A stretch of 64,000 nt of DNA from Nocardioides sp. S5 (GCF_017310035.1 NZ_CP022296.1:3906001-3970000), one strand, 5' to 3'; positions 1 through 8,475 are shown, numbered from the stretch's first letter. The notes: generated from the letters alone by a model not told the origin. Numbers and translations: made by a program.

Positions 1-822
1 TCGTTGCCAGGTGGTGAAGTCGCCGGACCGCAGCGCACGTCGAGCACCGATCCGCGCGGCCGCGTGGACACCCAGGAAGACGGGGAGGCGGAGGACCAGC
101 GCGGGGCGCCGAGCCGTGAGGCCCAGGAGGGTGGCAGCAGTGGTGCGCGAGGACTCACGCCGCAGGCCGAGCTCGCCGGCCTGGGCGTTGCCCGTGGCGA
201 TCCGGATGCGACGGCGCAGCAGGTCGCCCAGGGTGCGCGGCGGGCGGACCACGGCGACGGCCCCCGGGACGACGCGGCGCTCGGCACCGGTGAACGAGTC
301 GGACATGCCGAGGTCGTCGCTCATCATCCGGGGCAGCGCGGTGATGCGGGCCTGCGCCTGTTCGGAGAGCACGACCACGCCGCGGCCGAAGAGGCCCGAC
401 TCGACCTGCGGGAGGGACTCCCAGACGTCGTAGTACCAACGCACCCAGCAGGAGCAGCCGGCGCGGGGCACGTCGCGGTGGGGTGCGGTGGCGAGGACGT
501 CGTCGCGCATGATCGGCTCGAGCAGCTGCATGACGTCGCTGCCGGTCAGCTCGATGTCCGCGTCGAGGTGCACCCGCGGGAACACGTCCGACGTGGCGTT
601 CCCCACCCGGACGGCCTCGGCCTTTGATGGCTGATCGATCTCGATGACCCTGGCCAGCGGGTCTGCGTGACGGGCGACCTCGGCCGTGCGGTCGGTGCAC
701 CCGTTGCAGACGACGACCACATCGAGGTCTTCGTCGCGAGTGCCCCGACGGAGAGCACGGAGGTTGCGGCCGATGCCCGCTGCCTCGTTGTGCGCCGGAA
801 TGATGACGCTGGCAACCGCCAT
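1..822 (-). CDS. Family 2 glycosyltransferase, 3' end outside window
   Basis: The frame is open from an ATG at 822 to the window edge (274 codons, no stop seen), so the C-terminus is missing. The N-terminus reads as a GT-A fold: MAVASVIIPAHNEA at residues 1-14, then the nucleotide-binding strand DVVVVCNGCTDRTAEVA, and a metal-binding-type acidic pair in LDADIEL near residue 90. This family transfers a sugar from a nucleotide sugar to a lipid or polysaccharide acceptor at the inner membrane face; acceptor and donor cannot be read from the sequence. The next gene upstream is the LCP-like gene on the same strand, 132 bases away, which fits a cell-envelope glycan locus continuing to the left. Confidence 0.85.
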   Translation of the reverse strand, partial: MAVASVIIPAHNEAAGIGRNLRALRRGTRDEDLDVVVVCNGCTDRTAEVARHADPLARVIEIDQPSKAEAVRVGNATSDVFPRVHLDADIELTGSDVMQLLEPIMRDDVLATAPHRDVPRAGCSCWVRWYYDVWESLPQVESGLFGRGVVVLSEQAQARITALPRMMSDDLGMSDSFTGAERRVVPGAVAVVRPPRTLGDLLRRRIRIATGNAQAGELGLRRESSRTTAATLLGLTARRPALVLRLPVFLGVHAAARIGARRALRSGDFTTWQR

Positions 823-917
823 CCCCACTCCCCCAAGTCGTGTACCGGTCGGACGACCGACACGATCAGATCTTGGGGATCGCGGATGGCTGCGCGGACG
901 CCCGTCGGACCCTTTCG

Positions 918-927
918 CCAATATTGG
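918..927. promoter_or_regulatory. Perfect 10-bp palindrome upstream of the glycosyltransferase
   Basis: CCAATATTGG is a perfect palindrome in an otherwise GC-rich 132-base gap between the LCP-like gene and the glycosyltransferase. It could be an operator or part of a promoter. There is no further support. Confidence 0.25.
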
Positions 928-954
928 TGAGCAGGGTCGAGCCGGGTCCGGATG

Positions 955-1647
955 TCATCGCGGACGAGCCATCGAGAACGTGATCTCGTGGGACCTCAGG
1001 TTGCGCAGTGACAGCAGGACCGCGTCGAGTGCCACGACCGACCACTCGTCGTCGACAGCCGTCCCGTCGGCGGTGGTGCTGAGCACCTGCAGCAGGTCGA
1101 GCGGCTGCCTTCGCAGCTCGGCGTGCAGGGTTCCCTCCATGACGCGGCGCAGGAAGTCGTGCTGTGCGGCGGGCCCGGATCCGTAGACGTAGGAGGGGTC
1201 GACGGCGTTGACGTCGGCCAGCTGGACGAACGTGGTCCAGTCGATGGCGATCAGGTGATCGATGCGACGGCCGGACCACGCCTCGACGGCCGCGACGCTC
1301 GAGCTCGGCGCAGGCTGGTTGACGTGAGGACGGACCCGGCTACTGGCGGGCAACGTCGCAACCTCGGCCGACATGCCGTCCGGAGGGATCTCGACGAGCA
1401 TCACGGCCTCGACGGACTGCTCGTCCACCAGCCATGGCACGTCGTTTCCGGTGCCCCCGGGTCGGGTCGCGACCATCAGGATCGTCTGGCCTTCGTCGGG
1501 CGGTGGTCGGTCCGACAGGCCGGCGAAGGCACCCTCGATCCGGTCCAACCGGCTCACCAGCGCGACGTTGGTCGCCAGCACCACCAGCACGCCCACCAGT
1601 CCGAGCATGGACAGCACCTTGGCGCACCGGCGTACGACTCTCGCCAT
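955..1647 (-). CDS. Membrane-anchored LCP-fold-like protein, degenerate active site
   Basis: 230 residues. A basic N-terminus and one membrane segment (about residues 12-32) are followed by an extracytoplasmic domain. The order of segments matches a LytR-CpsA-Psr domain: QTILMVATRPGG, then AVMLVEIPPDG, then ATLPASSRV, and later GRRIDHLIAIDWTTFVQLAD. LCP enzymes attach glycopolymers to peptidoglycan. In active members the third segment normally carries an Arg-Asp pair (PRD-type); here it reads PASS, and the protein is shorter than usual. It is probably an inactive or strongly diverged member. The start has a good GGGGGAGG ribosome binding site. The neighbouring glycosyltransferase supports a role in the cell envelope. 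Confidence 0.6.
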   Translation of the reverse strand: MARVVRRCAKVLSMLGLVGVLVVLATNVALVSRLDRIEGAFAGLSDRPPPDEGQTILMVATRPGGTGNDVPWLVDEQSVEAVMLVEIPPDGMSAEVATLPASSRVRPHVNQPAPSSSVAAVEAWSGRRIDHLIAIDWTTFVQLADVNAVDPSYVYGSGPAAQHDFLRRVMEGTLHAELRRQPLDLLQVLSTTADGTAVDDEWSVVALDAVLLSLRNLRSHEITFSMARPR

Positions 1648-1727
1648 CCGCCTCCCCCTCGTGCCGATGCCCAGACGCTAGGTCAGCCCGCTCAGGCGCA
1701 CATGCCCTGAATCGGGGAGACCGCACC

Positions 1728-2321
1728 TCAGGAGTTGAAGCGCTGCTGCGTCTTCTCGAGGCCCTCGGTGATCAGGGACTCGACTGCGTCGGCGGCGTCG
1801 CCGACCTGGAACGGCAGCTCCTTGCGCTCGACGGTCGAGTAGTTCGACAGCACGAAGTCGGCCACGTCCTGGCGCCCGGGCGGGCGGCCGATGCCGGCGC
1901 GGACGCGGTAGAAGTCGCCCGTGCCGAGCGAGGAGCGCATCGACTTCAGCCCGTTGTGGCCGTTGTCTCCGCCGCCGAGCTTGACGCGCAGCGTCCCGAA
2001 GGCGATGTCGAGCTCGTCGTGGATCGCGATGACGTGGTCCGGCGCGACCTTGTAGAAGGTGGCGAGCGCCTTGACCGGACCACCGGACTCGTTCATGTAG
2101 CCGCGTCCGCGGGCCAGCACGACCCGGGGGCCGCCGAGCGACAGCCGGCCCTCCACGACGTCGGCCCGGCCGGACTTGTGCGACCGGAAGGAGCTCCCCA
2201 TCCGGCTCGCGAGCTCGTCGGTGACGAGGTAGCCGATGTTGTGGCGGTGCCCGGCGTGGGCGGGGCCGGGGTTGCCCAGGCCCACGACGAGCCACACCTC
2301 GGAGGTGGGGGCGTCACTCAT
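1728..2321 (-). CDS. pth: Peptidyl-tRNA hydrolase
   Basis: 197 residues, the usual length. Pth cleaves the ester between tRNA and peptide on prematurely released peptidyl-tRNAs in the cytoplasm. Family motifs are all present: VGLGNPGP with Asn17, the catalytic His27 in HRHNIG, GYMNESG near residue 78, HDELD near 103 and GGDNGHNGLKS. An ATG nine bases upstream exists, but AAAGGA lies directly against it and 8 bases before the ATG at 2321, so 2321 is preferred. The gene follows rplY on the same strand, a common actinobacterial pairing, but a large nested hairpin lies between them. Confidence 0.95.
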   Translation of the reverse strand: MSDAPTSEVWLVVGLGNPGPAHAGHRHNIGYLVTDELASRMGSSFRSHKSGRADVVEGRLSLGGPRVVLARGRGYMNESGGPVKALATFYKVAPDHVIAIHDELDIAFGTLRVKLGGGDNGHNGLKSMRSSLGTGDFYRVRAGIGRPPGRQDVADFVLSNYSTVERKELPFQVGDAADAVESLITEGLEKTQQRFNS

Positions 2322-2342
2322 GCGCGTCATCCTTTCATCGCC

Positions 2343-2448
2343 GAGCGGGCACTTCGTCGCGCTGAAATGCGCCGACCGGGCGATTCCTCGCGCTGCTGCG
2401 CGAGGAATCGCCCGGTCAGTGTGTCTGTGCGCGAGGAAGTGCCCGCTC
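2343..2448. repeat. Repeat family A, copy 1: nested inverted array with 31-bp period
   Basis: Two forward units (2343-2362 and 2374-2393) are mirrored by two reverse units (2398-2417 and 2429-2448). The inner pair forms a perfect 20-bp stem with a 4-base TGCT loop, and the outer pair is nearly complementary. Unit starts are exactly 31 bases apart on each side. The unit core is GASCGGGCRNTTCSTCGCGC. The same units occur at 63278-63457. The array sits between rplY and pth and may act as a processing or termination structure between them. Confidence 0.85.
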
Positions 2449-2454
2449 AGCAGG

Positions 2455-3150
2455 TCACTCGGAGTCGGTGGCCTCGCCGGACTCCTGCGCGGCGTCCGCG
2501 GCCTTGGCCTCGGTCTGGGCGTCGGCGATCTCGGCGTCGGACACGTCGTGCTCGATGCCGAGGTCGGCCTCGGCCTCCTCCAGCTCGGCCTCGAGGGCCT
2601 CGGCGGACATCTGCTCGGTCACGTTGACGATGAGCAGCTCCTCGTCGGCGAGCAGCGTGGTGCCCGACGGGAGGTCGAGGTCCTTGGCGAGGATCTGGGT
2701 GCCGGCGGGCAGGCCCTCGACGGAGACCTCGAAGAACTCGGGGATGTGGGTGGCCTCGGCCTCGACGGAGACGACCGTGTTCTCGTTGACGACCAGCGTG
2801 TCGGGGCCGGCCTCGCCCAGGACGTGGATCGGGACGTCGACGGTGACCTTCTCGCCGCGGATGACGGCGACGAAGTCGAGGTGCTCGATGACGCGGCGGA
2901 TCGGGTCGACCTGGACGTCCTTGGTCAGCGCGAGCTGCTCCTTGCCGTCGATGGCGAGCGCGAGGAGCGCGTTGGCGCCGCCGTGCTTGAGGGCCATCAT
3001 CGTCTGGTGGCCGGGCAGGATCACGTGGACCGGGTCGTTGCCGTGGCCGTAGATGACCGCGGGGATCTTGTCCTCGCGACGGATGCGGCGGGCAGCGCCC
3101 TTGCCGAACTCGGTGCGGGCCTCGGCGACGATCTTCTCGGGGGCAGACAT
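2455..3150 (-). CDS. rplY: 50S ribosomal protein L25/general stress protein Ctc
   Basis: 231 residues. The N-terminal L25 domain (EARTEFGKGAARRIRREDKIPAVIYGHG, residues about 10-38) binds 5S rRNA; the C-terminal TL5/Ctc-type beta domain covers about residues 95-185, followed by an acidic, alanine-rich tail typical of actinobacterial L25. An ATG at 3162 is also in frame, but GGAG lies 6 bases before the ATG at 3150 and nothing precedes 3162, so 3150 was chosen. The gene is followed by pth. The 244-base upstream gap has a small inverted repeat that would lie in its leader. Confidence 0.93.
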   Translation of the reverse strand: MSAPEKIVAEARTEFGKGAARRIRREDKIPAVIYGHGNDPVHVILPGHQTMMALKHGGANALLALAIDGKEQLALTKDVQVDPIRRVIEHLDFVAVIRGEKVTVDVPIHVLGEAGPDTLVVNENTVVSVEAEATHIPEFFEVSVEGLPAGTQILAKDLDLPSGTTLLADEELLIVNVTEQMSAEALEAELEEAEADLGIEHDVSDAEIADAQTEAKAADAAQESGEATDSE

Positions 3151-3227
3151 GGGGTTCTCCATCAGTCGGGTGGTCGGGCCTGGCGGCCCTGGCTCGTGGG
3201 TCCTCGGCGGGTGCGGAGACGACGAAC

Positions 3228-3253
3228 GCCGCGCTCCGGATCGTGAGCGCGGC
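3228..3253 (-). promoter_or_regulatory. Hairpin in the rplY leader region
   Basis: GCCGCGCTC (3228-3236) and GAGCGCGGC (3245-3253) are perfect 9-bp arms with an 8-base loop, 78 bases upstream of rplY. It could be an attenuator or autoregulatory site. No known L25 leader motif was recognised. Confidence 0.3.
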
Positions 3254-3382
3254 GCAGCGGTGCGGGCCGGCCCAGTCGATCACGGAGTCCCAGGTCGTAC
3301 GTCGGGCTCCCTCGCCGAGGCAACCACAGAACTCTAGACCCGCCCCCCGGGGTGGGTCGAATCCACGCACCTTCCGCGCAAC

Positions 3383-3397
3383 TAGGGTGGCCCGGTG
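3383..3397 (+). promoter_or_regulatory. Leaderless-type promoter of pepN
   Basis: TAGGGT at 3383-3388 is followed by exactly six bases and then the GTG start at 3395, so the transcript would begin at or next to the start codon. This spacing recurs at many starts in this window. Confidence 0.55.
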
Positions 3398-5830
3398 CCC
3401 CTGATGCTCCCCGAGGCGCGCGAGCGCGCCGTCCTGCTGACCGACGTCCACACCGAGGTGCACCTCGACCTCACCTCCACCGACGCCTTCACGGTCGAGG
3501 CGCGGATCACCTTCGACTGCACGCAGCCGGGAGCCTCGACGTTCCTCGAGCTCACCGGCGCCTCGGACGTCACCCTCGACGGCGAGCCGGCGGCGTACGT
3601 CGACGGGCGGATCGCGCTGCCTGACCTCGCGGCGCACAACGAGGTCCGCGTCACCGCGCGGATGCCCTACGTCACCGACGGCGACGGCATGACCGTGACG
3701 ATCGACCCGGCCGACGGCGAGCGCTACGTCTGCGCGCACACGTCGATGGACATCACCCAGAAGGTGATCCCCTGCTTCGACCAGCCCGACGTCAAGTCGA
3801 CCTTCGCCGTCACCGTCACCGCCCCCGCGCACTGGACGGTCCTCGCCAACGGCCCGCTCGAGCAGCGCACGCCGGGCGAGGGTGACGACACGGCCCCGCA
3901 CACCTGGACCTTCGGCACGACCCCGCCGTTCTCGTCCTACCTGTTCACGCTCGTGGGCGGGCCGTGGGTGTCGGTCACCTGGGACGAGCCGTACGCCCCC
4001 GCGCCGGGCGGCACGCTGCCCTTCGGCTGGCACGCGCGGGCCTCGCAGGAGCGCGAGCTGCGCCGCGACGCCGACGAGCTGCGCCGCATCACCAGCACCT
4101 GCTTCCAGCACTACACGAGCGTCTTCGAGCCGGAGTACCCCTACGCCGACTACCAGCAGGTCTTCGCTCCGGGCCTGAACTGGGGCGCGATGGAGTTCCC
4201 CGGCTGCGTCGTCTACCGCGACGAGGGCCTGACCCAGGGCACGCCCACCGAGCTGCAGCGGCAGTGGCTGGCCTCGACGATCGCGCACGAGATGGCGCAC
4301 ATGTGGTTCGGCGACCTCGTCACGATGAAGTGGTGGGAGGACTCGTGGCTCAACGAGTCCTTCGCCGACTTCATGGGCTACGACGTCGCCGGTGTCGCCG
4401 CGGGCTACACCGACGCCTGGACCTCGGCGGCGATCACCCGCAAGCCCACCGGCTACCGCGCGGACCGCCGCCGCTCCACGCACCCGATCGCCGAAGACAC
4501 CGACAAGGTTGTCGACGTCGACACCGCCTTCGCCAACTTCGACATGATCACCTACGCCAAGGGCAACGCCGCGCTCAAGCAGCTGGGCCACTGGCTCGGC
4601 CAGGAGGACTTCCTCGCCGGCGTCAACACCCACCTCAACGCGCACGCCTTCGGCAACGCCGACCTCGCGGCGTTCCTGGACTCCCTCGACTCCGCCACCG
4701 AGCACGACGTACGCGCGTGGGCGGCGGCGTGGCTGCGCACGACCGGCTTCGACACCCTCGTCGTCACCCGCGACGACGCGGGGGTCCCGGTCCTGCACCG
4801 CGAGGGATCGCGACCGCACCGCCTCACCGTGTCGGCGTACGACGACGCGATGCAGCTCGTCGGCTCCCGCGACGTGCACCTCGGCGAGGAGCCGGTGCGG
4901 CTCGAGGAGTTCGCCGGACTGGTCGTGGTGCCCAACTCCGGCGACGAGACCTTCGCGGTCATCCGGCCCGACGAGCAGTCGTGGGCCGCGATCACCGCCG
5001 GGCTGTCGTCGGTCGAGTCCCACCTGACCCGCGCGGTCCTGTGGTGGACCGCGGTCGACCTCGCCGAGTCGCAGGTCATCAGCGTGGGTGACCTGGTCGC
5101 GCTGGCCGACCGGCACCTGCGGCCCGAGTCGCACCCGCTGGTCGTCGAGGGCGTGCTGCGCGCGCTCCAGCTCGTGACGCGCGGCCACGACGAGCCGGGA
5201 GAGGTCGCCGCGCACCTCGCGGTCGTCGCCGACATCGCCCGCGGCGCCGTCGAGGGCGGCGACCCGCTCCTCGCGCCCGGCGCGTCCCGGGTGCTGGCGC
5301 GGCTGAGCGCCGACCGGACCTTCCTCGTCCAGTGGCTCGAGCGCGACGACGTCGACCCGAGCGTGCGGTGGGCCGCGGTCCACCGGCTCGCCGAGCTCGG
5401 CGACCCCTCCCACATCGACGCCGAGGCCGAGCGCGACCAGTCGGTGGCCGGCCACCACGCCGCGCTGTCGGCGCGCGCCGCTGTCCCGACCGCCGAGGCC
5501 AAGGCCGAGATGTGGCAGCGCCTCATGGGCGGCGACCTCAGCACCCACGAGCTGGACGCCGTCGGGGCCGGCTTCTGGGGCTGGGAGCAGGCCGACCTGG
5601 TCGAGCCCTACCTCACCCGCTACGTCACCGACGGGCTCGCCCTCGCGCTCCGATCGGGCCAGGCGATGGCCGACAGCATCGGCGACGCCTTCCCGCGCCT
5701 GCCGCTCACCCGCGCCGTGCGCCGCCAGCTGCGCGCCACGGTCGCCGAGGCGCTTGCGACCGGCGATGTCCCCACGGTCCTGGCGCGGGCGTGGAACGAC
5801 GCGCTCGACGACCTCGACCGGACGCTCTGA
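3395..5830 (+). CDS. pepN: Aminopeptidase N, M1 family
   Basis: 811 residues, close to the 850-residue norm for actinobacterial PepN. It is a zinc exopeptidase that removes N-terminal residues from peptides in the cytoplasm. The zinc site is HEMAH (His298, Glu299, His302) with Glu321 in WLNESFADF, correctly 18 residues later. The substrate-anchoring GxMEN motif reads GAMEF here (264-268), so the Asn is replaced by Phe. A C-terminal ERAP1-like helical domain follows from about residue 500. The GTG start has a TAGGGT box six bases upstream, suggesting leaderless expression. It converges on prs, with a repeat B element between the two stop codons. Confidence 0.95.
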   Translation: MPLMLPEARERAVLLTDVHTEVHLDLTSTDAFTVEARITFDCTQPGASTFLELTGASDVTLDGEPAAYVDGRIALPDLAAHNEVRVTARMPYVTDGDGMTVTIDPADGERYVCAHTSMDITQKVIPCFDQPDVKSTFAVTVTAPAHWTVLANGPLEQRTPGEGDDTAPHTWTFGTTPPFSSYLFTLVGGPWVSVTWDEPYAPAPGGTLPFGWHARASQERELRRDADELRRITSTCFQHYTSVFEPEYPYADYQQVFAPGLNWGAMEFPGCVVYRDEGLTQGTPTELQRQWLASTIAHEMAHMWFGDLVTMKWWEDSWLNESFADFMGYDVAGVAAGYTDAWTSAAITRKPTGYRADRRRSTHPIAEDTDKVVDVDTAFANFDMITYAKGNAALKQLGHWLGQEDFLAGVNTHLNAHAFGNADLAAFLDSLDSATEHDVRAWAAAWLRTTGFDTLVVTRDDAGVPVLHREGSRPHRLTVSAYDDAMQLVGSRDVHLGEEPVRLEEFAGLVVVPNSGDETFAVIRPDEQSWAAITAGLSSVESHLTRAVLWWTAVDLAESQVISVGDLVALADRHLRPESHPLVVEGVLRALQLVTRGHDEPGEVAAHLAVVADIARGAVEGGDPLLAPGASRVLARLSADRTFLVQWLERDDVDPSVRWAAVHRLAELGDPSHIDAEAERDQSVAGHHAALSARAAVPTAEAKAEMWQRLMGGDLSTHELDAVGAGFWGWEQADLVEPYLTRYVTDGLALALRSGQAMADSIGDAFPRLPLTRAVRRQLRATVAEALATGDVPTVLARAWNDALDDLDRTL

Positions 5831-5847
5831 CCCCTCGGCCGGCCCTC

Positions 5848-5935
5848 GGGATCCCCGGCTGGCCGGGGTTTCCCTAGGTTGTCAGGCTCTGCAAGGGCCG
5901 ACAACCTGTGGGATCCCCGGCTGACCGGGGATCCC
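5848..5935. repeat. Repeat family B, copy 1: compound palindrome between convergent genes
   Basis: Three inverted repeats in a row: GGGATCCCCGG..CCGGGGTTTCCC at 5848-5874, AGGTTGTC (5876-5883) with GACAACCT (5900-5907), and GGGATCCCCGG..CCGGGGATCCC at 5910-5935. Related arrangements occur at 37760-37838 and 59360-59417. It lies between the stops of pepN and prs, so it may end transcription from both sides. Confidence 0.85.
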
Positions 5936-5954
5936 TGAGAGACTCAGGTCGGGC

Positions 5955-6935
5955 CTAGGCATGCCCATCGAACATCGACGTCACGCTGCCGTCCTCGAAC
6001 ACCTCGCGGATCGCCCGCGCGATGAGCGGCGCGATCGAGAGCGTGGTGAGCTTGTCGAACTGCTTGTCGGCCGGCACCGGGAGCGTGTTGGTGACCACGA
6101 CCTCCATGGCGGAGGAGTTCTTCAACCGGTCGACCGCGGGGTCGGAGAGGATCGGGTGGGTGGCGGCGATGATCACGCCGGCCGCGCCCTCGGCCATGCA
6201 GGCCTCGGCGGCCTTCACGATCGTGCCGCCGGTGTCGATCATGTCGTCGGTGAGGATGCAGATCTTGCCCTTGACCTCGCCGACCACGCGGTTGGCGACG
6301 ACCTCGTTGGCCACGTCGGTGCGCCGCGACTTGTGGATGAAGGCGAGGGGTACGCCGCCGAGGCGGGCCGACCAGCGCTCGGCGACCTTGATCCGGCCGG
6401 CGTCGGGCGACACCACGGCGAGCTGCTGGTCGCCGTACTTGGCCTTGACGTAGTCGGTGAGGATCGGCAGCGCCATCAGGTGATCGACCGGGCCGTCGAA
6501 GAAGCCCTGGATCTGGTCGGCGTGGAGGTCGACGGTGATCAGCCGGTCGGCGCCGGCGGTCTTGAACAGGTCGGCCACCAGGCGCGCCGAGATCGGCTCG
6601 CGGCCGCGGTGCTTCTTGTCCTGGCGGGCGTAGCCGTAGAACGGCATGACCACGGTGATCCGCTTCGCCGACGCCCGCTTCAGGGCGTCGACCATGATCA
6701 GGTGCTCCATGATCCACTCGTTGATGGGAGCGGTGTGGCTCTGGATCACGAAGGCGTCGCACCCCCGCACGGACTCCTCGTAGCGGACGTAGAGCTCACC
6801 GTTGGCGAACTCGTAGGCGCTCTGCGGCACGAGTCCGCACTCGAGGAGGTCGACGACCTCGTGGGAGAGGTCGGGGTGCGCCCGGCCGCTGAAGACCATC
6901 AGGTTCTTCTCGGTGGTCCGCTTCATTCCGGTCAC
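5955..6935 (-). CDS. prs: Ribose-phosphate pyrophosphokinase
   Basis: 326 residues. The enzyme makes PRPP from ribose 5-phosphate and ATP for nucleotide, histidine and tryptophan synthesis. Visible motifs: FANGELYVRYEESVRG, the ATP loop FYGYARQDKKHRGREPIS, VDLHADQIQGFF, and the PRPP-binding loop ICILTDDMIDTGGTI. The GTG at 6935 is preferred to the ATG at 6926 because GAGGAG precedes it by 9 bases and actinobacterial homologues begin MTG-type before the KRTTEKNLMVFSGRAHP segment. It lies directly downstream of glmU on the same strand, the normal actinobacterial order. Confidence 0.95.
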   Translation of the reverse strand: MTGMKRTTEKNLMVFSGRAHPDLSHEVVDLLECGLVPQSAYEFANGELYVRYEESVRGCDAFVIQSHTAPINEWIMEHLIMVDALKRASAKRITVVMPFYGYARQDKKHRGREPISARLVADLFKTAGADRLITVDLHADQIQGFFDGPVDHLMALPILTDYVKAKYGDQQLAVVSPDAGRIKVAERWSARLGGVPLAFIHKSRRTDVANEVVANRVVGEVKGKICILTDDMIDTGGTIVKAAEACMAEGAAGVIIAATHPILSDPAVDRLKNSSAMEVVVTNTLPVPADKQFDKLTTLSIAPLIARAIREVFEDGSVTSMFDGHA

Positions 6936-6992
6936 GCGACGCGACTCCTCGCTGTGCTGGTCAGCCTGGGGGGTGGCTCTCATCGGAGGTGC

Positions 6993-7029
6993 TGGGGAAG
7001 AGTCTGGCCCACGGACCGGGCCTTCCCCA
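6993..7029. terminator. Hairpin between glmU and prs
   Basis: TGGGGAAG (6993-7000) and CTTCCCCA (7022-7029) enclose a second pair GGCCC/GGGCC. There is no U-tract. It could attenuate read-through from glmU into prs, or be a processing site. Confidence 0.35.
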
Positions 7030-7038
7030 ACCCCGGGG

Positions 7039-8475
7039 TCACCCCTCGGTCGTCTCCTGCTGTTCACGCGCCGTTCGCGCCGCCTCGGCCTGCGCGGTCC
7101 CGGCCCGGCGGGACTCCGTCCAGCCCTCGAGGTTGCGCTGCGCGGAGCTGCTGACCGCCAGGGCGCCGGCAGGCACGCTGCGGCGTACGACGGTCCCGCC
7201 GGCCGTGCCGGCCCCGTCGCCGACGGCGACCGGCGCGACGAAGGTGTTGTTGGAGCCGGTCTTGACGAACCGGCCGATGACGGTGCGGTGCTTGGCCACC
7301 CCGTCGTAGTTGGCGAAGATCGTGCCGGCGCCGATGTTGGAGCCCTCGCCGATCTCGGCGTCGCCGACGTAGGACAGGTGCGGCACCTTGGCGCCTTCGC
7401 CGATCTGGGAGTTCTTGGTCTCCACGAAGGTGCCGATCTTGCCCGCCACCCCGAGCTGCGTGCCGGGGCGGAGGTAGGCGAAGGGCCCCACGCTGGCGCG
7501 GTCGCCGATGACGGCGAGCTCGGCGTGGGTGCGTACGACGCGGGCGCCGGCGCCGACCTCGCAGTCCTTCAGGGTCGTGTCGGGACCGACCACGGCGTCC
7601 TCGCGCACGACGGTCGCGCCGAGGAGCTGGGTGCCGGGCAGGATCGTGGCGTCGGGCTCGAGGACCACGTCGGCCTCGATCCACGTCGTGGCCGGGTCCA
7701 TGACGGTGACGCCGTCCTTCATCCAGCGCGTCACGATGCGGCGGTTGAGCTCCTTGCCGAGCTCGGCGAGCTGGGCGCGGTCGTTGGCCCCCTCGGTCTG
7801 GGCGACGTCCTCGATGAGGTGCGCGCCGACGGTGAGGCCGTCCTCGCGGGCCAGGCCCACGGCGTCGGTGAGGTAGTACTCGCCCTTGGCGTTGTCGTTG
7901 GTGATCCGCGGCAGCGCGGAGACCAGGAACTCCGCGTCGAAGGCGAGGATCCCGGAGTTGATCTCGTCGATCTCGCGCTGCTCGGGCGTGGCGTCCTTCT
8001 CCTCCACGACCGCCTCGACGTCGCCCTCCTCGTTGCGGACGACCCGGCCGTAGCCGAACGGGCGCGCCACCCGACCGCTGAGGATGCTCACCGCGCGCTG
8101 GGCGGCCTCGTGCTCCTCGGCGAAGGCCTTCAACGACTCGCCCTCCAGCAGCGGGGTGTCGCCGGCGGCGACGATGACGGTGCCGGTGGTCGCACCGCAG
8201 GCCTCCATCGCGACGCGTACGGCGTGCCCGGTGCCCTGCTGCGTCTCCTGCACCGCTAGCACCGCGCCGGGCAGCAGCCCGGTGATGTGCGGACCGACCT
8301 GCTCGCGCTGGTGGCCGACGACCGCGACGACGCTGGTCGGCTCGACCGCCTGCACGGCCCGCAGGACGTGGCCGATCATGGAGCGCCCGGCGATGGGGTG
8401 CAGCACCTTCATGGTCTTCGACTTCATGCGGGTGCCGCCGCCGGCGGCGAGCACGATGACGGTGAGGTTGTCCAT
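7039..8475 (-). CDS. glmU: Bifunctional GlmU: glucosamine-1-P acetyltransferase and UDP-GlcNAc pyrophosphorylase
   Basis: 478 residues. It makes UDP-GlcNAc for peptidoglycan and mycothiol. The N-terminal pyrophosphorylase domain starts with VLAAGGGTRMKS (residues 8-19) and KVLHPIAGRSMIGHV; GDTPLL and NSGILAFDAEF follow. From about residue 255 the left-handed beta-helix hexapeptide repeats of the acetyltransferase appear, ending in RPGTQLGVAGKIGTFVETKNS, SYVGDAEIGEGSNIGAGTIFANYDG and GSNNTFVAPVAVGDGAGTAGGT. A hydrophilic Ala/Glu/Gln tail follows. A CAGACT box six bases upstream of the ATG fits a leaderless start. It is divergent from tetR. Confidence 0.96.
   Translation of the reverse strand: MDNLTVIVLAAGGGTRMKSKTMKVLHPIAGRSMIGHVLRAVQAVEPTSVVAVVGHQREQVGPHITGLLPGAVLAVQETQQGTGHAVRVAMEACGATTGTVIVAAGDTPLLEGESLKAFAEEHEAAQRAVSILSGRVARPFGYGRVVRNEEGDVEAVVEEKDATPEQREIDEINSGILAFDAEFLVSALPRITNDNAKGEYYLTDAVGLAREDGLTVGAHLIEDVAQTEGANDRAQLAELGKELNRRIVTRWMKDGVTVMDPATTWIEADVVLEPDATILPGTQLLGATVVREDAVVGPDTTLKDCEVGAGARVVRTHAELAVIGDRASVGPFAYLRPGTQLGVAGKIGTFVETKNSQIGEGAKVPHLSYVGDAEIGEGSNIGAGTIFANYDGVAKHRTVIGRFVKTGSNNTFVAPVAVGDGAGTAGGTVVRRSVPAGALAVSSSAQRNLEGWTESRRAGTAQAEAARTAREQQETTEG

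Noticed and set aside
2447..5548. A 1033-codon minus-strand frame opposite pepN and beyond
   Set aside because: It reads as Arg/Ala/Pro/Gly-rich low-complexity sequence and is antisense to pepN, which has clear M1 motifs; long antisense frames are common at this GC.
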